This document shows, in pieces, positions 1 to 9,116 of a stretch of 64,000 bases of DNA. Source of the stretch: Agrobacterium larrymoorei (GTDB taxonomy: Bacteria > Pseudomonadota > Alphaproteobacteria > Rhizobiales > Rhizobiaceae); NCBI RefSeq assembly GCF_013322225.1, contig NZ_JAAMFB010000015.1, forward strand, positions 1-64,000, in the 5' to 3' direction. Within the stretch, counting starts at the first letter, position 1. The number at the start of each line of letters is the position of its first letter. The position numbers and the translations under genes are program-made. Below the pieces are notes generated by a model, which was not told the origin of the DNA, searched no databases, and saw only the letters and a program-made list of their open reading frames with translations.

Positions 1-123
1 CCTTTCTACAAACGCCTCATCGAAAACGGAAAACCACCCATCGTCGCAATCGCAGCAACCATGCGCAAAATCATCATAACCATCAACGCAAGGCTCAGAG
101 AGGATTTAGCTCAACAGAGTTGA
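1..123 (+). CDS. IS110-family transposase, C-terminal fragment (cut by window edge)
   Basis: Reading frame 1 is open from the first base to a TGA at 121-123. The 40 residues resemble the C-terminal end of IS110/IS116/IS902 transposases: an aromatic residue and Arg-Leu, then Gly-Lys-Pro, then a helix with Met-Arg-Lys followed by Ile/Asn/Ala. These enzymes are RuvC-like (DEDD) recombinases that move their element without long terminal inverted repeats, so the right end cannot be placed exactly. It probably lies within the 40 bases before the next gene. The catalytic part lies outside the window, so whether the element is intact is unknown. Confidence 0.7.
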   Translation, partial: PFYKRLIENGKPPIVAIAATMRKIIITINARLREDLAQQS

Positions 124-163
124 TGACGTCGGGAGATACGCACCCTTTACTCTTCGGGAGCGC

Positions 164-694
164 CTACTCACCCTTGATGATATTCGCCATTTCCTGAAGC
201 AGAGAATCCCGGCCTTCGTCGCCAACGCGATGGATGTCATTGATGACCGGCTTACCATTCTCATCGATCACATCGAAACCGACCTCATCCACCGTCGCCT
301 TCATGTCGGCTTCATCCATGCAGGCCCAGAGCTTGAACTTGACGGCCACGGGCGTAACGCCATCCTTGGCGGGAGCGGCGGTGATGTTCACATCCTGCAA
401 CGGGCAGCCATCCTGCGAATTCGTCACCACGTCGTAACCGAAGGGGTCGCCCTTCTCTCCGGCGTCCGCCTCATAGGCAGGCTTCTTGGACGCTTCACGA
501 TATTTCTCGGCAAACTCCTTGCTGAACAGCGTCGTCAGCAAATCTTCGTCGAAAATGTATTTCCAGTCATCCGCCTCGCCCGACCAGTTCTTGACCGTGA
601 TATCCATGATCTTCTTCACCGGCTCTGTCGGTTCGGCAGCAAAGGCGTTGCAGGAGAAAAGAATGGCGGCGGTGGCGAGCAGAATTTTCTGCAT
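164..694 (-). CDS. secreted protein of unknown function (176 aa)
   Basis: The protein begins with a clear Sec signal peptide: a short basic start, a hydrophobic stretch at residues 5-15 and an Ala-Phe-Ala cleavage site near residue 20. The mature part is acidic, about 155 residues, and has two cysteines (in Gly-Cys-Pro and Trp-Ala-Cys) that could form a disulfide in the periplasm. Its layout recalls small periplasmic proteins of the DUF3828 type, but I do not recognise it firmly. It is divergent from icd with a 213-base gap holding both promoters. Its stop codon is only 40 bases from the IS110 transposase stop, so the insertion ends almost against this gene. Confidence 0.8.
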   Translation of the reverse strand: MQKILLATAAILFSCNAFAAEPTEPVKKIMDITVKNWSGEADDWKYIFDEDLLTTLFSKEFAEKYREASKKPAYEADAGEKGDPFGYDVVTNSQDGCPLQDVNITAAPAKDGVTPVAVKFKLWACMDEADMKATVDEVGFDVIDENGKPVINDIHRVGDEGRDSLLQEMANIIKGE

Positions 695-907
695 GGTGAT
701 GTCCCAAAACTGGCGGCTTACCCTGCGTAAGCGATTCGCCAGACTGTAATTCGCAATCCCGTTTTAGCAATGCGCCCAGGGTTGTTTTAGCAACACCAAA
801 AAAGCGTGGGCATGGCTTTGCGTTCAACGCTTGCGATGCTATAGCGCCCGTGGATATTTTCCGCATAGCGCGCTCCCGGCGCAATCGTTCTCGAAGGTGA
901 GGAATTC

Positions 908-2122
908 ATGACAAAGATCAAGGTAGCCAATCCGGTCGTCGATCTCGACGGCGACGAAATGACCCGTATCATCTGGCAGCTCATCAAGGACAAGCTGATC
1001 CTGCCTTACCTCGATCTCGACATCGAGTACTACGATCTTTCGGTTGAAAACCGCGACGCTACCAACGACCAGGTCACGGTCGATGCTGCTCACGCCATCA
1101 AGAAGCACGGCGTCGGCATCAAGTGCGCGACGATTACGCCGGACGAAGACCGCGTCAAGGAATTCAACCTCAAGCAGATGTGGAAGAGCCCGAACGGCAC
1201 GATCCGCAACATTCTCGGCGGAGTCATCTTCCGCGAGCCGATCATCTGCAAGAACGTTCCACGCCTCGTTCCAGGCTGGACGAAGCCGATCGTTGTCGGC
1301 CGTCACGCTTTCGGTGACCAGTACAAGGCAACCGATTTCAAGTTCCCCGGCAAGGGCAAGCTCTCGATCAAGTTCGTCGGTGAAGACGGCCAGGTTATCG
1401 AGAAGGACGTATTCGACGCGCCGAGCGCTGGCGTGGCAATGGCGATGTACAACCTCGACGAATCCATCCGCGAATTCGCACGCGCTTCCATGAACTATGG
1501 CCTGATGCGCAAGTGGCCGGTTTACCTGTCCACCAAGAACACCATCCTCAAGGCCTATGACGGCCGCTTCAAGGATCTGTTCGAAGAAGTCTACCAGACG
1601 GAATTCAAGGCGAAGTTCGACGAAATCGGCATCACCTACGAACACCGCCTGATCGACGACATGGTTGCCTCCGCTCTCAAGTGGTCCGGCGGTTACGTCT
1701 GGGCGTGCAAGAACTACGACGGCGACGTTCAGTCCGACACTGTTGCGCAAGGGTTTGGTTCGCTCGGCTTGATGACATCCGTTCTTCTGTCTCCGGATGG
1801 CCGCACGGTTGAAGCTGAAGCGGCACACGGCACGGTGACACGCCACTACCGCCAGCACCAGAAGGGCCAGGAAACCTCGACCAACTCCATCGCGTCGATC
1901 TTCGCATGGAGCCGTGGCCTCGCACACCGCGCCAAGCTGGACGACAATGCGGAACTGGCAAAGTTCGCTTCCACGCTGGAAACCGTCTGCGTCGAAACAG
2001 TTGAAGCCGGCTTCATGACCAAGGACCTCGCTCTCCTCATCGGCCCGGATCAGCCATGGCTCTCCACCACGGCTTTCCTCGACAAGATCGACGAAAACCT
2101 TAAAGTCGCAATGGCTGCCTGA
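908..2122 (+). CDS. icd: isocitrate dehydrogenase, NADP-dependent
   Basis: It catalyses oxidative decarboxylation of isocitrate to 2-oxoglutarate with NADP+ in the TCA cycle, in the cytoplasm. The 404-residue length and the start ([13 protein letters not shown]) are typical of the homodimeric, eukaryote-like subfamily found in rhizobia, not the E. coli type. The substrate loop Ser-Pro-Asn-Gly-Thr-Ile-Arg-Asn is near residues 95-102, and the metal-binding Asp residues lie in the Asp-Asp-Met-Val and following segments. A GAGG ribosome-binding site is 6-9 bases before the ATG. The gene stands alone and is followed by a strong terminator. Confidence 0.97.
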   Translation: MTKIKVANPVVDLDGDEMTRIIWQLIKDKLILPYLDLDIEYYDLSVENRDATNDQVTVDAAHAIKKHGVGIKCATITPDEDRVKEFNLKQMWKSPNGTIRNILGGVIFREPIICKNVPRLVPGWTKPIVVGRHAFGDQYKATDFKFPGKGKLSIKFVGEDGQVIEKDVFDAPSAGVAMAMYNLDESIREFARASMNYGLMRKWPVYLSTKNTILKAYDGRFKDLFEEVYQTEFKAKFDEIGITYEHRLIDDMVASALKWSGGYVWACKNYDGDVQSDTVAQGFGSLGLMTSVLLSPDGRTVEAEAAHGTVTRHYRQHQKGQETSTNSIASIFAWSRGLAHRAKLDDNAELAKFASTLETVCVETVEAGFMTKDLALLIGPDQPWLSTTAFLDKIDENLKVAMAA

Positions 2123-2146
2123 TCTGATTTTACGACTAGTGATTGG

Positions 2147-2178
2147 AAAACCCGGCTTTCGCGCCGGGTTTTTCTTTT
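2147..2178 (+). terminator. intrinsic terminator of icd
   Basis: A CCCGGC/GCCGGG stem with a short loop is followed by TTTTTCTTTT, 25 bases after the icd stop. Confidence 0.85.
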
Positions 2179-2643
2179 GAGCGATAACAGCGTCTCGATG
2201 ACGTCATCTCGCGGGCGCAAAGGACTCGCAGGGATGACAGAGCGGTAAGCGAACTGACTTATATATCCGCCTCATGTCTCCCGGAGACATATCGCGCACT
2301 CGATGATCGAAGAGATCGGCGAGCTCTGCCCTACGAAAATCTTCAACTTTGGTCCGCAGACCTCAACGCACGTCATCCAACCCATACTCCGCACATCTTG
2401 ATGCGATACCCGTTTTGACCGATTTTTCAGGCGTTTGCCCGCAGCTTAAAATCTGCGCACATTAGAGTTAAAGCTGCAAAATTAGTCGACACTCTGCACA
2501 AATGCATGGCAGTCGCTCAAAATCTGCACTCCAATTCAACGCTCTGTGGAGCTATATAACTCTCACCAGCCGAATACGCAGGTGACCTGCAGTCCGGCAA
2601 ACAGATTTTGAAGATCAAACCATCAAATATTGAGGAAACGACC
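2179..2643. other. intergenic region upstream of the first DUF1127 gene
   Basis: No convincing ORF is present. The region contains a perfect 17-base inverted repeat at 2274-2290 (arms ATGTCTCC and GGAGACAT around one C). From about 2400 onward it is AT-richer and probably holds the promoter and 5' leader of the small gene at 2644. Confidence 0.5.
2274..2290. repeat. perfect inverted repeat, operator-like
   Basis: ATGTCTCC-C-GGAGACAT reads the same on both strands. It is not followed by a T run, so it does not look like a terminator. Its distance from the next start (354 bases) makes the target gene uncertain. It could be a regulator site or a hairpin in an untranslated RNA. Confidence 0.45.
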
Positions 2644-2787
2644 ATGAACCCGCTTCGCATCGCAAAGAACTGGATCAGCTACCACCGCACACTCAACGAG
2701 CTTGGCAGCCTCTCCAACCAGGCATTGAACGATATCGGCCTGACCCGTTACGACATTCGTAACGTTGCTGCCCGTTCGTTCCGCTAA
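2644..2787 (+). CDS. DUF1127 small arginine-rich protein (47 aa)
   Basis: This 47-residue basic protein has the DUF1127 pattern: Trp near residue 10, Tyr-His-Arg, Glu-Leu near 20, Leu-Asn-Asp-Ile-Gly-Leu near 28-33, then Arg-Tyr-Asp-Ile-Arg. DUF1127 proteins of this size are abundant in rhizobia and have been linked in A. tumefaciens to phosphate and carbon metabolism, possibly through protein or RNA contacts. The start is fixed by GAGGAAACGACC-ATG. The 17 bases around the start (2633-2649) are identical to those of the second DUF1127 gene at 3361 on the other strand. It has its own terminator at about 2889-2920. Confidence 0.9.
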   Translation: MNPLRIAKNWISYHRTLNELGSLSNQALNDIGLTRYDIRNVAARSFR

Positions 2788-2888
2788 TCAGTAGCGTAAC
2801 CGTCACTCGACCTGATCGACCTCCCAAGCGTCGAGCGACCGAGCGATAGGCACAACGTGCGACAGACCCGCACTATTGTACCGATAGT

Positions 2889-2920
2889 AAACCCGTCGAA
2901 ATTTCGGCGGGTTTTTCTTT
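2889..2920 (+). terminator. intrinsic terminator after the first DUF1127 gene
   Basis: The arms CCCGTCGAA and TTCGGCGGG pair (one G-U) and are followed by TTTTTCTTTT. The sequence is nearly the same as the terminator after tig at 5662. Confidence 0.8.
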
Positions 2921-3129
2921 TGTCTGAATGGTTCGGTTGACGACGTTTTAAAAATGCAGCGATCAGCAAACGCTTCGTAGCTTTGCTGGAAATCAGGTCC
3001 GCTGAGGGCGTGCGACAACGCGTGGTCGGGCTACACTTCACGGCAGCGAATACAAGGCTGCGCGCCACTGCTTTTATGCGGGATTTCGTTTTCACGATAA
3101 CGCCCATGTAATGGAAACTAGAAAGATCG

Positions 3130-3168
3130 CAAAAAGAAAGGCCCGGAGCGTTAGCTCAGGGCCTTTTG
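3130..3168 (-). terminator. intrinsic terminator of the second DUF1127 gene
   Basis: The arms AAAGGCCC-GAGC and GCTC-GGGCCTTT are followed, on the minus strand, by a T-rich run (the A-rich bases at 3131-3139). It lies about 50 bases past the stop of the minus-strand DUF1127 gene. The plus-strand TTTT makes it possibly bidirectional. Confidence 0.7.
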
Positions 3169-3214
3169 GGAGGATATCCTCAATCACGCGGTCCAGCGAC
3201 CGCGTAAGCAGATA

Positions 3215-3361
3215 TTAGATGCCGACTGCGGTACGTGCGACGCGGCGGATATCGCTGCGGCCGATGCCGAGGTCTGTCAGTTCGCGGTCGCTCATGCGGC
3301 CAAGTTCAGTTACGGTCTGACGATACTTGCGCCAGTTGTTCAGCGAGCGTGCAATGTTCAT
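3215..3361 (-). CDS. DUF1127 small arginine-rich protein (48 aa)
   Basis: This is a second DUF1127 protein of 48 residues with the same helical pattern: Trp-Arg-Lys-Tyr-Arg, Glu-Leu-Gly-Arg-Met-Ser-Asp-Arg-Glu-Leu, Asp-Leu-Gly-Ile, then Ser-Asp-Ile-Arg-Arg. The start context AAGGAAACGACC-ATG-AAC matches its neighbour at 2644, including the first codons, while the rest has diverged. The two genes converge, each with its own terminator. The pair probably arose by duplication and may be under shared translational control at the start site. The function is unproven; DUF1127 proteins are thought to act through interactions of their basic helix. Confidence 0.88.
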   Translation of the reverse strand: MNIARSLNNWRKYRQTVTELGRMSDRELTDLGIGRSDIRRVARTAVGI

Positions 3362-3400
3362 GGTCGTTTCCTTCGTTCCATCTGTCAGAGCCGCTTGGGA

Positions 3401-3721
3401 TCAGCTCTGAATTCGTTTTCTGAAGCTAAATATAATCGGTTTAGCGGGAACAAAAATAGACAATGAAGTATGCCACCTATGCGCCTGACGCATTCCTAGG
3501 CGTGGATCGCGGCACCAAACGTTAATATCTGCATAATTTGCCATCAAAATGGGCATTTCGCGAAGCTTTGTAACGGCCCGCCGCGCGTCAGGGTAAATGT
3601 GAGGTTTTACGAACTCGATTTTCGGGATTGGCCAGTTTCTCATCGCGCGACTCTGTAAATCCGCCATTGATTCTGGCTGTTCGCCGCAGTCGATCATCAA
3701 TGACACGATGCTTTCTGCCAT
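3401..3721 (-). CDS. possible hypothetical protein (106 aa), doubtful
   Basis: This is an open frame of 106 codons in the 517-base gap between the second DUF1127 gene and tRNA-Leu. The N-terminal half (Met-Ala-Glu-Ser... to Ala-Asn-Tyr-Ala-Asp) looks protein-like. The C-terminal part is unusually basic and aromatic. A 29-codon frame at 3697-3786 overlaps its start and also looks protein-like, so the two could be pieces of one frameshifted gene. No domain was recognised and no strong ribosome-binding site is present. Confidence 0.3.
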   Translation of the reverse strand: MAESIVSLMIDCGEQPESMADLQSRAMRNWPIPKIEFVKPHIYPDARRAVTKLREMPILMANYADINVWCRDPRLGMRQAHRWHTSLSIFVPAKPIIFSFRKRIQS

Positions 3722-3878
3722 CCCTTCTCATAAAAATCGGGCGGCGGTGATAATAACCGTTGGAAATAGGGCTTCCATTCCGTCATTTTTCCTTTGCGCT
3801 CTCGAAAACGGGTGATATAGAGACGCCGCGCTCCGGAAGGCCTTTTGGGCCAGATGTTGTTTATGCAGGATTTAGAGC

Positions 3879-3963
3879 GCGGGTATGGCGGAATTGGTAG
3901 ACGCACCAGATTTAGGTTCTGGCGACGAGAGTTGTGGGGGTTCGAGTCCCTCTACCCGCACCA
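3879..3963 (+). tRNA. tRNA-Leu (anticodon UAG)
   Basis: The acceptor arms GCGGGTA and TACCCGC pair and are followed by A-CCA, so the CCA end is encoded. The anticodon stem CCAGA/TCTGG encloses TTTAGGT, giving anticodon TAG (reads CUA/CUN leucine codons). A long variable arm (class II) and the T-loop GGTTCGAGTCC are present, and the D-loop contains TTGGTAGA. It lies between the DUF1127 genes and tig. Confidence 0.96.
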
Positions 3964-4144
3964 TCTGAATCGCCGGGAAGATGGCACGAAGTTTGTTGCT
4001 TCGCCGCTTCTCAAGGCTGGGGCATTTTTTCGCCCATGCATGCAGATATTATAGCTACGGCCGGTGAATTTAGGTTCAGGCGCTGTGCTCATTCGAAACC
4101 AACGGCTGTCTGAGCACCGCCGCCATGATGTGAAGGTATGGAAA

Positions 4145-5617
4145 ATGCAGGTTATCGAAACGCTCGCTGAAGGGCTGAAGCGCGAAATCAAGGTCGTCAT
4201 TCCGGCTGCTGACATGAAGGCCCGTCTGGATGAGCGCCTCGCAGACGCCAAGGACAAGGTCCGCATCAACGGCTTTCGTCCAGGCAAGGTCCCTGCCGCA
4301 CACCTCAAGAAGGTCTATGGCAAGTCCATCATGGCCGATCTCGTAAACGAACTCGTTCGCGAAAAGCCTTCCGAAATCCTTTCCAGCCGTGGTGAAAAGT
4401 CTGCGACCCAGCCTTCCATCTCCATGACGGAAGACGAAAAAGAAGCCGACAAGATTCTCGCTGCGGAAGCTGATTTCGAATTCAACCTTTCCTACGAGAT
4501 CATTCCCGCGATCGAGCTGAAGTCGAACGACGGCATCAAGGTTACGCGCGAAGTCGTTGAAGTCTCTGAAGACGAGATCAACGAGCAGATCCTCAAGATC
4601 GCTGAAAGCGCCCGTACTTACGAAACCAAGAAGGGCAAGGCCGCTGACGGCGACCGCGTCACCATGAACTACCTCGGCAAGGTCGACGGCGTAGCCTTCG
4701 ATGGCGGCGCTGCCGAAGATGCTGAACTGGTAATCGGTTCTGGCCGTTTCATTCCTGGCTTCGAAGACCAGCTCGTCGGCGTCAAGGCTGGCGACGAAAA
4801 GCAGATCACCGTAACGTTCCCGACCGAGTATCCAGCTGCTGAACTTGCAGGCAAGGAAGCAACCTTCGACATCACTGTCAAGGAAGTCGCCGCTGCTGCA
4901 GCCGTTGAGATCAACGACGAACTGGCAACGAAGCTCGGTCTCGAATCGGCTGAAAAGCTGAAGGAAATCGTTCGCAGCCAGATCGAAGGTCAGTACGGCA
5001 ACGTGACGCGCCAGAAGGTAAAGCGTCAGATCCTCGACCAGCTCGACGAACTCTACAAGTTCGACACGCCTGCTGGCCTCGTTGATGCCGAGTTCGAAAA
5101 CATCTGGCGTCAGATCAACACCGATCTCGCACAGTCCGGCAAGACCTTCGCTGACGAAGACACCACGGAAGAAGAAGCACGCGAAGAATATCGCAAGCTG
5201 GCTGAACGCCGCGTTCGTCTTGGCCTCGTTCTCTCCGAAATCGGCGAGAAGGCTGGTGTAGAGGTTACCGAAGAAGAAATGCAGCGCGCGCTGTTCGAGC
5301 AGCTGCAGCAGTTTCCGGGCCAGCAGAAGGAAATCCTCGATTTCTTCCGCAACACTCCCGGCGCTTCCGCTTCGCTTCGCGCACCTATCTTCGAAGAAAA
5401 GGTCATCGACAAGCTGCTGACGGAAATCTCCGTCACGGACAAGACGGTTTCCAAGGAAGAGCTTCTGGCTGACGACGCTGAAGAAGGCGAAACCCCGAAG
5501 AAGTCTACGTCCAAGAAGAAGGCTGCTGCCAAGTCAGATACCGCTGAAGGCGAAGAAGCCGCTCCTAAAAAGAAGGCTCCGGCCAAGAAGAAGGCCGCCG
5601 AAGGCGACGCTGAATAA
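4145..5617 (+). CDS. tig: trigger factor, ribosome-associated chaperone
   Basis: Trigger factor binds the ribosomal exit tunnel and shields nascent chains; it is also a prolyl isomerase. The start at 4145 gives the usual Met-Gln-Val N-terminus; the frame is open 81 bases further upstream but that part is not family-like. The ribosome-docking signature Gly-Phe-Arg-Pro-Gly-Lys-Val-Pro is at residues 43-50, an FKBP-type domain lies at about 150-240, and the long helical chaperone arms follow. The last 45 or so residues form a Lys/Ala/Glu-rich tail that is longer than in E. coli but common in rhizobia. A terminator follows. Confidence 0.96.
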   Translation: MQVIETLAEGLKREIKVVIPAADMKARLDERLADAKDKVRINGFRPGKVPAAHLKKVYGKSIMADLVNELVREKPSEILSSRGEKSATQPSISMTEDEKEADKILAAEADFEFNLSYEIIPAIELKSNDGIKVTREVVEVSEDEINEQILKIAESARTYETKKGKAADGDRVTMNYLGKVDGVAFDGGAAEDAELVIGSGRFIPGFEDQLVGVKAGDEKQITVTFPTEYPAAELAGKEATFDITVKEVAAAAAVEINDELATKLGLESAEKLKEIVRSQIEGQYGNVTRQKVKRQILDQLDELYKFDTPAGLVDAEFENIWRQINTDLAQSGKTFADEDTTEEEAREEYRKLAERRVRLGLVLSEIGEKAGVEVTEEEMQRALFEQLQQFPGQQKEILDFFRNTPGASASLRAPIFEEKVIDKLLTEISVTDKTVSKEELLADDAEEGETPKKSTSKKKAAAKSDTAEGEEAAPKKKAPAKKKAAEGDAE

Positions 5618-5661
5618 GATCAGCCTCAATGCCGCCGTGTGTGGCTTGACCGTAGAATTTG

Positions 5662-5698
5662 AAAAGCCCGTCGAATTTCGGCGGGCTTTTCGTTTTCT
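5662..5698 (+). terminator. intrinsic terminator of tig
   Basis: The arms AAAGCCCG and CGGGCTTTT around TCGAATTTCGG are followed by CGTTTTCTT, 45 bases past the tig stop. Confidence 0.85.
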
Positions 5699-6186
5699 TA
5701 TTGTTGAAATGTAGAGCCATCTTTAGTCGCCTTGGCACCTGGGCACCTTTGTTTTCTGGAGCCCTCTCGCATTTCTTTTCCGCGCAGAAATTCTAACGTT
5801 GCTTAGCAGGGCTCCGTCATGACCCGCTTCCTCCGGCATAAGGCTGACATGTCTCTGCCAGTCGAGGGTTTTGTCACAGTGACTTGAGCTGGCTGAATGC
5901 CGACTTTGAACCAGTGCTTTCCGCTGCGATCTCAAAGCGACTTCTGGCCTTTGAGGCTGATATGACAACAGTCGATGAACGCCAAGCGGCGTCGACGTCC
6001 ACCGTCACGAAAATCATGTCCAGTTCACAGCAAAGCCGACAAACAGCATCGGACCCGGGCAAGGCAGTCTCAAGAATTACACCACACAGCTTCGGACCAA
6101 ACCGGAAAGTACCGGCAGGGTAAGCCCAGCGGTTCGTCTCCCGACGCCGGAAGGCAAAAGACGCGTGACGTCAGAACTGATATCCG
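5699..6186. other. intergenic region between tig and alaS
   Basis: The roughly 490 bases hold short overlapping frames on both strands (the longest, at 5884-6123, needs a TTG start) with no recognisable domain and no good ribosome-binding site. I see no tRNA or structured RNA that I can name. Confidence 0.4.
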
Positions 6187-6219
6187 AAAACAAAATGGGG
6201 ACGCGATGGCGTCCCCATG
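6187..6219 (-). terminator. intrinsic terminator of alaS
   Basis: The arms ATGGGGACGC and GCGTCCCCAT are followed on the minus strand by TTTTGTTTTC, 46 bases past the alaS stop. Confidence 0.8.
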
Positions 6220-6264
6220 ATGTCGTATGCGGAAGGCAGAAAGCAGCCTCCAAAAAAAGGGCAA

Positions 6265-8928
6265 TCAGCCAGCCAGAGTTGCCGCGACCGCTTCGATTGC
6301 CTCATTTGCCTTGGCACCATCCGGGCCGCCTGCCTGAGCCATGTCGGGCCGACCGCCACCGCCCTTGCCGCCGAGTGCGGCAGATGCGGTACGGACCAAA
6401 TCGACGGCGCTGTAGCGAGAGGTCAGGTCTTCGGTAACACCTGCAACAGCGCTGGCCTTGCCATCTTCGGATACTGCAATCAGCAGAACGACGCCTGAGC
6501 CGAGGCTCGTCTTGGCATCATCCGCAAGGCCCTTGAGTTCCTTGGCGTCGATACCAGCCATCGCCTTCGCCATGAACTTCACGCCGCCGATTTCCCTGAC
6601 GTCGCCGCTCGTGCCTTCAGCAGAACCACCGCCCATGGCCAGTTTGCGTTTCGCATCCGCCAGTTCACGCTCAAGCTTCTTACGTTCATCCAGCAAGGTT
6701 TCGACGCGCGAAAGCACTTCCGCAGGCTGGACTCTCAACGAAGATGCAAGCGTCTTCACGCGCTCATCCTGCTCAGCGAGATAGGCGAATGCACCCTGCC
6801 CCGTAACTGCCTCAACGCGGCGCACGCCCGCGCCCACCGCGCTTTCGCCGAGAACACGCACGAGACCGATCTGCCCCGTAGAGGCAACATGGGTGCCGCC
6901 GCAGAGCTCGACAGAGTATGAACGGTTGGCCTTGGCACCATGGATACCCGTGCCCATGGAAACGACGCGTACCTCGTCACCGTATTTCTCGCCAAACAGG
7001 GCCATTGCGCCTTCGGCAATGGCATCGTCCACACTCATCAGTCGGGTGACGACCGGCGAATTCTGAAGAATGATCTCATTCGCCATATCCTCAACGATCT
7101 TCAACTCTTCAGCCGTCATCGGTTTTGGATGCGAAACGTCGAAACGCAGACGCTCTGGAGCGACCAGCGAGCCCTTCTGGGCAACGTGGGTTCCAAGTAC
7201 CTCGCGCAATGCCTCGTGTAGCAGATGTGTTGCGGAATGGTTTGCGCGAAGACGCGAGCGGCGATCGTGATCGACGGTCAACTGAACTTCATCACCGAGC
7301 TTGAGGCCGCCCTTGGACACCATGCCGACATGCACGAAAAGGCCCTCGCCCTTCTTCTGCGTATCGGAAACCGTAAACGCGGAATTGTCCGAAGAGATGA
7401 TGCCGGTATCGCCCATCTGGCCACCGGATTCACCGTAGAACGGCGTCTGGTTGACGACAAGCTGCACGCTCTCGCCCTCAGCAGCAGCCTCTACGGACTT
7501 GCCATCCTTCACAATGGCCAAGATGACGCCTTCGGCGGTTTCCGTATCGTAGCCAAGAAATTCGGTGGCACCGAGCTTCTCTTTCAGTTCGAACCAGACG
7601 GTTTCGGTAGCCTTGTCACCCGAGCCTGCCCAATGCGAACGGGCTTCCGCCTTTTGGCGCTCCATCGCATCGGTGAAGCCGGAAATGTCCACGCCGATTT
7701 CGCGGGCGCGAAGCGCATCCTGCGTCAGGTCTAGCGGGAAGCCATAGGTGTCGTAAAGCTTGAATGCGGTTTCGCCGTCCAGCATATCGCCCTTGTGGAG
7801 GGTCGAGGTTGCATCGGAGAGCAGCGAGAGGCCGCGCTCGAGCGTCTTGCGGAAGCGGGTTTCTTCCAACTTCAGCGTTTCGGAAATCAGCGCTTCGGCA
7901 CGGACGAGTTCGGGATAGGCGCGGCCCATCTGCTGAACGAGAGCAGGCAGCAGCTTCCAGATCAGCGGCTCACGCGAACCCAGCAATTCGGCATGACGCA
8001 TAGCGCGACGCATGATGCGGCGCAGGACATATCCGCGGCCTTCATTCGATGGCAGCACGCCATCGGCAATGAGGAATGCGGAAGAGCGAAGGTGATCGGC
8101 AATCACGCGATGGCTTGCACGCTTGTCGCCCTCGGCGGGAACGCCGGTCGCCTCGACCGAGGCCTCGATCAATGCACGGAAAAGATCGGTGTCGTAATTG
8201 TCGTGCTTGCCCTGGAGCAACGCGGAAATACGCTCCAGTCCCATGCCGGTATCGATGGACGGACGCGGCAGATCGATGCGTTCTTCCTTCGTCACCTGCT
8301 CATACTGCATGAAGACGAGGTTCCAGATCTCGATGAAACGGTCGCCGTCTTCATCGGCAGAGCCGGGAGGGCCGCCCCAGATATGGTCGCCGTGATCGTA
8401 GAAGATTTCGGAGCAAGGGCCACAAGGACCGGTATCACCCATCGCCCAGAAGTTATCACTCGTCGGAATGCGGATGATGCGGTCGTCGGAAAAACCGGCA
8501 ATCTTCTTCCAGAGATCAAAAGCCTCGTCGTCGGTGTGGTAAACCGTGACGAGAAGACGGTTCTTGTCGATCCCGAACTCACCCGTAATCAGGTTCCAGG
8601 CATGGGTGATCGCCTCTTCCTTGAAGTAGTCACCGAAGGAGAAGTTACCCAGCATTTCAAAAAAGGTGTGGTGACGAGCCGTGTAACCGACATTATCAAG
8701 GTCATTGTGCTTGCCACCCGCACGAACGCACTTCTGCGATGTTGCGGCGGTGGAATATGGACGGCTTTCAAGACCGGTAAAGACGTTCTTGAACTGAACC
8801 ATGCCAGCATTGGTGAACATCAATGTCGGATCGTTGCGTGGCACCAGCGGGCTGGAGGGCACGATCTCGTGGCCGTTCTTCTTGAAGTAGTCGAGGAAGG
8901 TCGACCGGATCTCATTCACACCGCTCAT
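6265..8928 (-). CDS. alaS: alanyl-tRNA synthetase
   Basis: It charges tRNA-Ala with alanine in the cytoplasm and edits mischarged Ser and Gly. The 887 residues cover the full family length: the class II catalytic domain at about 1-250 (including the Arg-Xxx-Arg of motif 2 and the Gly-Met-Gly-Leu-Glu-Arg of motif 3), the tRNA-recognition domain at about 250-460, the editing domain with its zinc ligands in His-Ser-Ala-Thr-His and Cys-Gly-Gly-Thr-His, and the C-terminal Gly-rich domain. It starts with Met-Ser-Gly-Val-Asn-Glu-Ile-Arg as in other alphaproteobacteria. It follows recA on the same strand, but recA has its own terminator, so it is probably separately transcribed. Confidence 0.98.
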   Translation of the reverse strand: MSGVNEIRSTFLDYFKKNGHEIVPSSPLVPRNDPTLMFTNAGMVQFKNVFTGLESRPYSTAATSQKCVRAGGKHNDLDNVGYTARHHTFFEMLGNFSFGDYFKEEAITHAWNLITGEFGIDKNRLLVTVYHTDDEAFDLWKKIAGFSDDRIIRIPTSDNFWAMGDTGPCGPCSEIFYDHGDHIWGGPPGSADEDGDRFIEIWNLVFMQYEQVTKEERIDLPRPSIDTGMGLERISALLQGKHDNYDTDLFRALIEASVEATGVPAEGDKRASHRVIADHLRSSAFLIADGVLPSNEGRGYVLRRIMRRAMRHAELLGSREPLIWKLLPALVQQMGRAYPELVRAEALISETLKLEETRFRKTLERGLSLLSDATSTLHKGDMLDGETAFKLYDTYGFPLDLTQDALRAREIGVDISGFTDAMERQKAEARSHWAGSGDKATETVWFELKEKLGATEFLGYDTETAEGVILAIVKDGKSVEAAAEGESVQLVVNQTPFYGESGGQMGDTGIISSDNSAFTVSDTQKKGEGLFVHVGMVSKGGLKLGDEVQLTVDHDRRSRLRANHSATHLLHEALREVLGTHVAQKGSLVAPERLRFDVSHPKPMTAEELKIVEDMANEIILQNSPVVTRLMSVDDAIAEGAMALFGEKYGDEVRVVSMGTGIHGAKANRSYSVELCGGTHVASTGQIGLVRVLGESAVGAGVRRVEAVTGQGAFAYLAEQDERVKTLASSLRVQPAEVLSRVETLLDERKKLERELADAKRKLAMGGGSAEGTSGDVREIGGVKFMAKAMAGIDAKELKGLADDAKTSLGSGVVLLIAVSEDGKASAVAGVTEDLTSRYSAVDLVRTASAALGGKGGGGRPDMAQAGGPDGAKANEAIEAVAATLAG

Positions 8929-9029
8929 ACGAAGTCCTTCATGGCCACGCGCGCGCGGCTATAGCATAAAAATCACTGGCTTTTATCGTCCACGATCCAG
9001 CCTGTCCAGCCAAACAGCACCACGTTACA

Positions 9030-9067
9030 ACACAAATAAGGCCGCATGAAAAAGATCATGCGGCCTT
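9030..9067 (-). terminator. intrinsic terminator of recA
   Basis: The perfect arms AAGGCCGCATGA and TCATGCGGCCTT are followed on the minus strand by ATTTGTG. It sits between the recA stop and the alaS start. Confidence 0.75.
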
Positions 9068-9116
9068 AAGCTTATGAAGTCGACACAAGTTGCCGAAACA
9101 GACTTCGGCAAAACTG

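Noticed and set aside
839..1927. 362-codon minus-strand frame opposite icd
   Set aside because: It is the antisense of a well-conserved gene and has no domain of its own.
5884..6123. 79-codon frame between tig and alaS
   Set aside because: It needs a TTG start, has no ribosome-binding site and no recognisable domain.
7795..8964. 389-codon plus-strand frame opposite alaS
   Set aside because: It is a high-GC shadow of alaS.
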